From: Arachidicoccus sp050436765
GTDB lineage: Bacteria > Bacteroidota > Bacteroidia > Chitinophagales > Chitinophagaceae
Direction of reading: 5' to 3'
DNA length: 21,575 nt
Assembly (NCBI RefSeq): GCF_050436765.1
Contig: NZ_JBNQGD010000064.1
Span: 1 to 21,575 of the forward strand
The notes beneath the pieces are model-generated. The model saw only the letters and a list, made by a program, of their open reading frames with translations, was not told the DNA's origin and made no database searches. Both the position numbers and the translations under genes were made by a program. Positions 16,741-21,575 of this stretch are shown here, in pieces (position 1 is the stretch's first letter; each line of letters starts with the position of its first letter).

Positions 16741-18153
16741 ATGCGGTATTTTCAATCAGCTCTATTATTTCTATTAATTAGTACCTCTTCTTTTGCGCAA
16801 AGTATTTCCACAAGACTTAGCTCGCAAACGCAACGTTTGCTTGATGATGCACAAATGAGAAATGCTTCCCTTAGTTTGTATGTTGCTGATGCTGCAACTG
16901 GGGAGAAAGTATACGCATACGATGCTGAACGAGGACTTTCTCCGGCGAGCACACAGAAAATTTTTACTGCGATCGCCTCTTTTGAAATACTGGGAAGCGA
17001 CTATACTTTTAAAACGCAAATTGGTTACAACGGTACTTTGTCCGATGGGGTACTGAAGGGAGATTTGATTGTGACCGGGTATGGTGATCCTACTTTTGGG
17101 AGTTGGCGTTTTGACGGTTTTAAGCCAGAAGACGTAAAGGCAAAAATCCTGACGAGCCTGGCTAATGCAGGTATCCGCGCTATTGATGGCAATATTGTGA
17201 TTGATGAAAGTAAATGGGATTTTAATCCGACCCCTGGTGGATGGCCTTGGGATGATATGGGGAATTATTATGGTGCTGGTGATTGGGGTGTTAATTGGAG
17301 GGAGAATCAGACGAATGTGACTTTTCGAAGTGGGAGCCAAGCTGGTCGTGATGTCACGGTTACAAAAGTTGATCCTATTTTACAAGGGGCGACCCTGGTA
17401 AACCGTTTAACTACAGGTGCTTCAGGCTCTTCGGATAAAAGTTGTTTATATATGGCGCCCTATTCTCCCGTTGCCTTAATTCAAGGGTCGGTACCTGCAG
17501 GCAAAACATTGATGGTTACAGGCTCTATGCCTAACCCTCCATTGCAGTTTGGATATGAATTGAGAGATTGGTTGAAAGGGAAAAATATTTATTGTACGGG
17601 CGAAATAAAAACTGCTGCTGATTATATTTTGAAAGATAAAAATGTACCTGAAATAACGACTAGCATGGATATATACCCTTCACCTTTAATGCATAATATT
17701 GTTCATTTTTTTCTGCGCAATAGTGTAAATCTTTTTGGTGAAGCTTTTGCAAAGGCAATAGGTTATCAAGAGAGGAAAGAAGGTTCAACTGAAGCTGGAG
17801 TAAGTGTAATAAGAAGATTTTGGCTGGATAAAGGTATCGATAATTCTATGTTAAAGATGATTGACGGAAGTGGACTTTCACCGCAAAACTATGTGTGTGC
17901 AAAGGCAGAAGTAAAGGCATTGCTGTATGCGCAGGATAAAGATTGGTTTAAATATTTTTATGAAGCATTGCCTACTTACAACGGCATGAAAATGAAGAGC
18001 GGCACCATCGGTGGATGTAAAGCTTATGCCGGTTACCAAGTTTCCAAAAGCACGGGGAAAAAATATGTCTTTTCTATTATTATCAATAATTATTATGGTA
18101 GTCAATATAGTTTGTTGCCCAAAATGTACCGAATTTTAGATGTGTTGAAATAG
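16741..18153 (+). CDS. dacB: D-alanyl-D-alanine carboxypeptidase/endopeptidase (PBP4 type, peptidase S13)
   Basis: The 470-residue product has a Sec signal (SALLFLLISTSSFAQ) and the three penicillin-binding motifs: SxxK as Ser70-Thr-Gln-Lys73 in LSPASTQKIF, SxN as Ser328-Val-Asn330 in RNSVNLFGE, and the KTG box as Lys419-Ser-Gly421 in MKMKSGTIGG. The long insertion between SxxK and SxN, including GDLIVTGYGDPTFGS and NIVIDESKWD, marks the class C (PBP4/S13) type. It acts in the periplasm on peptidoglycan, trimming the terminal D-alanine and cutting D-Ala-meso-DAP crosslinks. KSG in place of KTG is a mild, common variation. It stands alone on the plus strand and converges on the response regulator gene. 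Gene symbol by family homology. Confidence 0.95.
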   Translation: MRYFQSALLFLLISTSSFAQSISTRLSSQTQRLLDDAQMRNASLSLYVADAATGEKVYAYDAERGLSPASTQKIFTAIASFEILGSDYTFKTQIGYNGTLSDGVLKGDLIVTGYGDPTFGSWRFDGFKPEDVKAKILTSLANAGIRAIDGNIVIDESKWDFNPTPGGWPWDDMGNYYGAGDWGVNWRENQTNVTFRSGSQAGRDVTVTKVDPILQGATLVNRLTTGASGSSDKSCLYMAPYSPVALIQGSVPAGKTLMVTGSMPNPPLQFGYELRDWLKGKNIYCTGEIKTAADYILKDKNVPEITTSMDIYPSPLMHNIVHFFLRNSVNLFGEAFAKAIGYQERKEGSTEAGVSVIRRFWLDKGIDNSMLKMIDGSGLSPQNYVCAKAEVKALLYAQDKDWFKYFYEALPTYNGMKMKSGTIGGCKAYAGYQVSKSTGKKYVFSIIINNYYGSQYSLLPKMYRILDVLK

Positions 18154-18154
18154 C

Positions 18155-18174
18155 TTTGTGAGATGGATCACAAA
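18155..18174. repeat. Perfect inverted repeat just after the dacB stop (CRP-like in form)
   Basis: TTTGTGAGATGGATCACAAA has 7-bp arms around 6 bp and begins 2 bases after the dacB stop codon. It matches the spacing of the enterobacterial CRP box TGTGA-N6-TCACA. Between convergent genes it is more likely a transcript-end hairpin, although no T-run follows. The rest of 18175-18326 shows nothing else. Confidence 0.5.
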
Positions 18175-18326
18175 ATTCGTGATTGAAATTGTTTGAAAAC
18201 TATTTTGCTGATACCGATGCATGAATGCTTTCAAGATACTGGCGTCATAGCACAGGCAGCAATCGATAATTCTTGGACTTTTCTTTTATGAGATTGCGGA
18301 CTAGTTGACATGATAGCTGCAAATAA

Positions 18327-18956
18327 TCACAAATGGTTTTTACTTGCGAAATCAATCAAAGCGGCGCTCGTTCTTACATTTAATTTACGGAAAATATTTT
18401 TGCGATGAGTCTCAATGGTTAGCTCGCTTAGGTATAAATCGCAAGCAATCTCTTTACTTGTAAGCCCTCGCTTGATTAATTGAATAATTTCAATTTCCCG
18501 ATTGGACAATTTGTGACCGGCTATAAAATTATCTGCATTGTTTCGGATGGGCATTTTTTCTTGGGGAAATACTATTTCTCCATTGATAATTCTTTGTAGA
18601 AAAAGTTTTAAATCGTCAGCCGTAGTATCTTTTGAAATAAATCCATTTACATGTAAAGCCCTGCTTTCTGTAATAATTTTTTCATCAAAATACATGGATA
18701 CAAAAACAATTTTCACTAGAGGATTCTTTTTTCTTATAGCAGTGGCTGCTTCGATACCATTCAGATAGGGCATATTAATATCCAGTAAAATTAAATCGGG
18801 GGACAATTTATTCAAGGTCTGAATTAACAGTCTGCCATTATGTACTTTTGCCAAAACGGTATAGTTTTGTTCTCCATTTAATAATTGTTCCAAACCATCG
18901 GCAAAAAGTTGATGGTCGTCGGCAATTATAATTTTTATAGAATTTATTGCCTTCAT
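18327..18956 (-). CDS. NarL/FixJ-family response regulator
   Basis: The 209-residue product has an N-terminal receiver domain with the acidic pair in IIIADDHQLF (Asp13, Asp14), the phosphorylation site Asp59 in LILLDINMPYLNG, Ser/Thr in FVSMY and Lys in FISKDTT. A LuxR/GerE-type HTH covers about 146-205 (LSNREIEIIQLIKRGLTSKE, then LSELTIETHRKNIFRKLNV). Its start overlaps the kinase stop by 4 bp (ATGA), so the two are translationally coupled and form a cognate pair. The target genes are not identifiable here; nearby candidates are its own operon and dacB. Confidence 0.96.
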   Translation of the reverse strand: MKAINSIKIIIADDHQLFADGLEQLLNGEQNYTVLAKVHNGRLLIQTLNKLSPDLILLDINMPYLNGIEAATAIRKKNPLVKIVFVSMYFDEKIITESRALHVNGFISKDTTADDLKLFLQRIINGEIVFPQEKMPIRNNADNFIAGHKLSNREIEIIQLIKRGLTSKEIACDLYLSELTIETHRKNIFRKLNVRTSAALIDFASKNHL

Positions 18957-20854
18957 ATTTTCGTTTTATGAATTGAAAATTCAATAATAGAAGATGTTCC
19001 TTTGTTACTACTCTCGATAGTAAAGCTACCATTTAAAAAGGCAACTCTTGATTCAATATTTTTTAATCCGATACCTTTATGATTTGCTCCAACTTGCAGT
19101 CCTACGCCGTTATCTTCCACAATCAACTGCAAGATACCTTCAATCAATAATAACTGAATGGTGGCTTCGCTGGCCTTTGAATGTTTAATTATATTAGATA
19201 GTAATTCATTCACCATGCGATAAAGGGTTACCGACGTTGTGATGTCTAATTGTTTATCATCTCCTTCTGTAATTAATTCAAAAGAAGTATCGGTCTTGTT
19301 ATTTAATTCAGCAATTCTATTGGCTATTACCTTAAACAAACCTGCCTGCGAAAATTCCCTAGGAAGTAAGTTATGCGATATCTCGCGTAAGTCGGAGGCT
19401 GCCTTTCCTATCAATTCGAGCGTTTTGCGATAGTGCGGTGACGCTTTGTAGCCATCATTATGCTGGTTACTGATATGTAGTTTCAGTGTACTGATGGTAG
19501 CGCCTAAATCGTCATGTAAGTCCTGCGCCAGCCGTTTGCGTTCCTCTTCCTGTGCAACTATTACACTCTCAAAAATCTCTTTTTCCTTTTCTGCTTGCAG
19601 AAACTGCAAATGAGCATGTTCCTTAAAAATATGCCGATAGCGAATAACTAACAATATGCTTAATAAAATAATTTCCGCAGCTAGTCCTACCGTAATTAGG
19701 TTTGGGCGGATTGGATTATAATTGATAATACCGATATGATTGAGTAACAAATTAACGAATCCAAGATAGAGTAATAAAACACTGAGGAAATAATACAAAG
19801 CCAGCATCTTTTTTTTATACATCATTTCTATTAGACCCAGCATAATTAACAGAAAAGAGAATGCCATAAATATTTCAAAGACCACATCTAATTTTACCCC
19901 AATATTTGTGAAGGGATGAAAACTGAAAAAATAATTCCACAATAAGAGCACAATTCCTAAAAAAATGTCGAATGTAAAAACACCACGCAAAAACTTAAAG
20001 AAAATTGGACTGTAAGTTTTCTGATTGGTAAACAATTGCATTACTCGTATGCCACATGCTACTGCAAACAATGCAAACGGATATTGTCCTAATCTTTTAA
20101 GAAAAACATATAACCCTCCTGAAAATAACGAAGCATCTAACATATCTTCTTTCAAAAGGAAAATCATGTTGAATATCACATATAAACCATACCATAAATA
20201 AATTTTATCGCGCAGCACGATGAACAAGAGCAGATTTAAAATTGTTGCGAACAAAAAGAATCCCATATACCAGCCCCAATGCCAATAAAAATTTTTTTCC
20301 CACAACAAGTAATCTTCCGGTGTGGTAATATCCATCGGCATGTAGATGTTGGCGTGATAATTAATGACATGCAGATAAACACCTTTGTTTTCGCCAGGCA
20401 ATAGGTGTATAGGCAGCGATAGAGACCTGACCGGATAAGGTCTTTGTAGTAATGGAGTGAGGTATGAAATGGTTGAAATTTTTTTAAACCCTTTTTTGCT
20501 AGTGTCAGCGATGTACCAAACTGCTGAATCAATGGGCGCATAAAGGCTGTATAGCAAGTTGAACGCTTCTTTATTTGTGCTTTTTAAAATAATATAAATC
20601 CAATAATTACTGTTGGTATAACCCACATTGAAAGTCTTGTGCCATTGCCAACGAGAGAATTTCCCTACTTTTCGCAAGGAATCTGCCTGTTTAAAATTTA
20701 TATTATTTGCTTTGTCGTTAAAGTAAGAAAAATATTCAGATAGATGTTCACTGTTTGCACCACTTACGACCATAGTGTCCTTGTAGGCACTTTGTGCCAC
20801 TAATATAGGAGCCATAAATATTAGACTAACAAATAAAGAAGCAGCCATCTTCAT
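18953..20854 (-). CDS. 7TM-DISM sensor histidine kinase (HisKA_3 type)
   Basis: The 633-residue product has a Sec signal (LFVSLIFMAPILVAQ), an extracytoplasmic 7TMR-DISM extracellular domain at about 35-180 (with SNYWIYIILKSTNKEAF and LPGENKGVYLHV), seven or so membrane helices from about 190 to 405, a short coiled coil, and the HisKA_3 dimerisation helix with the phospho-acceptor His447 in RKRLAQDLHDDLGATISTLK. The HATPase domain has NELLSNIIKHS (549-559), DNGVGL (581-586) and GIGLKNIESR (594-603). It is NarX/DesK-like and would phosphorylate the regulator encoded immediately downstream. DISM extracellular domains have a beta-sandwich, carbohydrate-binding-like fold, but the ligand is unknown. 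The gene is preceded by an attenuator-like leader. Confidence 0.95.
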   Translation of the reverse strand: MKMAASLFVSLIFMAPILVAQSAYKDTMVVSGANSEHLSEYFSYFNDKANNINFKQADSLRKVGKFSRWQWHKTFNVGYTNSNYWIYIILKSTNKEAFNLLYSLYAPIDSAVWYIADTSKKGFKKISTISYLTPLLQRPYPVRSLSLPIHLLPGENKGVYLHVINYHANIYMPMDITTPEDYLLWEKNFYWHWGWYMGFFLFATILNLLLFIVLRDKIYLWYGLYVIFNMIFLLKEDMLDASLFSGGLYVFLKRLGQYPFALFAVACGIRVMQLFTNQKTYSPIFFKFLRGVFTFDIFLGIVLLLWNYFFSFHPFTNIGVKLDVVFEIFMAFSFLLIMLGLIEMMYKKKMLALYYFLSVLLLYLGFVNLLLNHIGIINYNPIRPNLITVGLAAEIILLSILLVIRYRHIFKEHAHLQFLQAEKEKEIFESVIVAQEEERKRLAQDLHDDLGATISTLKLHISNQHNDGYKASPHYRKTLELIGKAASDLREISHNLLPREFSQAGLFKVIANRIAELNNKTDTSFELITEGDDKQLDITTSVTLYRMVNELLSNIIKHSKASEATIQLLLIEGILQLIVEDNGVGLQVGANHKGIGLKNIESRVAFLNGSFTIESSNKGTSSIIEFSIHKTKI

Positions 20855-20893
20855 AAGCGGTAATTAAGCAATTCTCTCGCAAATTACAACTTA

Positions 20894-20926
20894 TCCGGCG
20901 CAAAAAAATACCGGAAAACAGGTATT
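20894..20926 (-). promoter_or_regulatory. Attenuator-like leader of the histidine kinase operon
   Basis: On the minus strand AATACC (20926-20921) can pair with GGTATT (20912-20907) around an 8-nt loop, followed by a run of seven U, a terminator-like form. Alternatively TCCGG (20915-20911) can pair with CCGGA (20898-20894), which uses two bases of the first stem and includes the U-run in its loop. The two hairpins exclude each other. The second ends about 40 nt before the kinase start. Stems are only 5-6 bp, so this is tentative. Confidence 0.35.
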
Positions 20927-21029
20927 GTTTACGGAAAGTCACCGGAGTAAATTTGGTCATTGATAGAATAATTGTCTACTGCCAACACTTCTTTTGAACC
21001 AAATCTAAAATACTGAAAAAACTATTATT

Positions 21030-21224
21030 ATGCTATCTGGAAGTTATACTAGCCAAAGCGCAAAAATGGCAAACATCTTTACCTGTAAAACTACCTATAA
21101 CTTGAAGTTAGATGGTGTTTTCGTTGTAGATAAAAAAGTTACGCTCTCTTGTGGAAGCGGGACCGATTTATCTTTTATTTTTCACAACTATACAACCGAG
21201 AAAGTTGATATAAATTGTTCGTAG
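21030..21224 (+). CDS. Small hypothetical protein
   Basis: A 64-residue ORF begins MLSGSYTSQSAKMANIF; an internal ATG at 21066 would give 52 residues. The body alternates polar and hydrophobic residues (LKLDGVFVVDKKVTLSCGSG) as in a small beta-rich domain, with three cysteines at about 19, 42 and 63. No signal peptide or known motif was recognised. A terminator-like hairpin 27 bp beyond its stop supports a real transcription unit. It could also be the remnant of a longer gene. Confidence 0.45.
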   Translation: MLSGSYTSQSAKMANIFTCKTTYNLKLDGVFVVDKKVTLSCGSGTDLSFIFHNYTTEKVDINCS

Positions 21225-21251
21225 AAAAACAGGTTGAACGCGGCGATGTTT

Positions 21252-21271
21252 AGGTTATTTAAACCTTTTTT
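21252..21271 (+). terminator. Terminator-like hairpin after the small ORF
   Basis: AGGTT (21252-21256) pairs with AACCT (21262-21266) around a 5-nt loop, and six T residues run from 21266 to 21271. The stem is short, so moderate confidence. It falls between the small ORF and the secreted-protein gene. Confidence 0.5.
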
Positions 21272-21420
21272 CAATCTAAGACTACAAGTTCTTCCGAAGG
21301 ATTCTGGAGTGGGTGGTGGATTATTTTTTTACAGATTTACGGGCACAAACGACAGATTTCCCGGTGAAACTTTTGTGCAAAATATATTGAAAACATTTTA
21401 TGATATTAAATCTCTACAAA

Positions 21421-21575
21421 ATGAAAAAAGCATTTTTATTTTTTGTTCTTTTATTCGCATTAAAATCCTCGTTTGCGCAAACAATTCCATCTAAAGAGGA
21501 TATTATTAATTGGATAGCCTCCAAAATAAATGAGCAGGGCAGTAGCAGGCAACAATTTAACGGAGGGAAATTTTT
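21421..21575 (+). CDS. Secreted protein of unknown function (N-terminal part only)
   Basis: An ATG at 21421 opens a frame that stays open to the right edge (51 codons). It starts with a clear Sec signal peptide, MKKAFLFFVLLFALKSSFAQ, with cleavage expected before or near Gln20, typical of Bacteroidota. The mature start (TIPSKEDIINWIASKINEQG) is hydrophilic and helical. Too little is present to assign a family. The terminator-like hairpin at 21252 separates it from the small ORF upstream. Confidence 0.75.
   Translation, partial: MKKAFLFFVLLFALKSSFAQTIPSKEDIINWIASKINEQGSSRQQFNGGKF

Noticed and set aside
16774..17340. 188-residue ORF on the minus strand opposite dacB
   Set aside because: It is antisense to a well-supported PBP4 gene, has no recognisable domain, and its Pro/Ile/Thr-rich composition is that of a shadow frame.
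21234..21494. 86-residue plus-strand ORF near the right edge
   Set aside because: It overlaps in another frame the gene starting at 21421, which has a textbook signal peptide; it also contains the terminator-like hairpin at 21252.

Overview
The window comes from an AT-rich member of the Bacteroidota. The evidence is a SusC/SusD pair, a 7TM-DISM histidine kinase, a propeller/Y_Y_Y-type regulator, an RskA-type anti-sigma factor, many lipoprotein and Sec signals, and weak Shine-Dalgarno sites. Protein style fits Chitinophagales or Sphingobacteriales, but the genus cannot be fixed from sequence alone. No tRNA, rRNA, CRISPR array or transposase was seen.

Region 1 (1-8647, minus strand) is a polysaccharide utilisation locus. 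In transcription order it holds a GH3 beta-glucosidase (interrupted by a 10-N assembly gap), a GH30 glycosidase lipoprotein, a SusC transporter and a SusD lipoprotein that runs off the left edge. GH30 plus GH3 plus SusCD resembles the beta-1,6-glucan locus of Bacteroides thetaiotaomicron in content, so a beta-glucan, possibly beta-1,6-linked, is the likely substrate. Divergent from it (8918-11827, plus) is a one-polypeptide membrane regulator: periplasmic beta-propeller and Y_Y_Y domains, one membrane helix, coiled coil and a LuxR-type HTH. It is the natural candidate for local control of the locus.

Region 2 (12015-15374) is the most unusual part. A minus-strand pair encodes a small membrane-anchored HMA-like protein and a 389-residue lipoprotein made of two tandem repeats. 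By eye each repeat aligns with group 1 truncated haemoglobins: the proximal histidine is kept in both copies, but the usual polar distal-pocket residues are replaced. The pair ends in a clear intrinsic terminator. Divergent from it is an ECF sigma factor with its overlapping RskA-type anti-sigma factor, both apparently starting at TTG. The layout suggests an envelope system with exported globins under ECF control; this is inference.

Region 3 (15442-18153) is housekeeping-like: a PhnP-type metallo-beta-lactamase-fold hydrolase and a small membrane-anchored protein on the minus strand, then a divergent PBP4-type D-Ala-D-Ala carboxypeptidase (dacB).

Region 4 (18327-20854, minus) is a two-component pair, a 7TM-DISM histidine kinase overlapping a NarL-type response regulator by 4 nt. 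Its leader contains two mutually exclusive hairpins, one followed by a U-run, as in an attenuator. Region 5 (21030-21575) has a small ORF with a terminator-like hairpin downstream and the start of a secreted protein cut by the right edge. No gene-free stretch exceeds about 300 bases.
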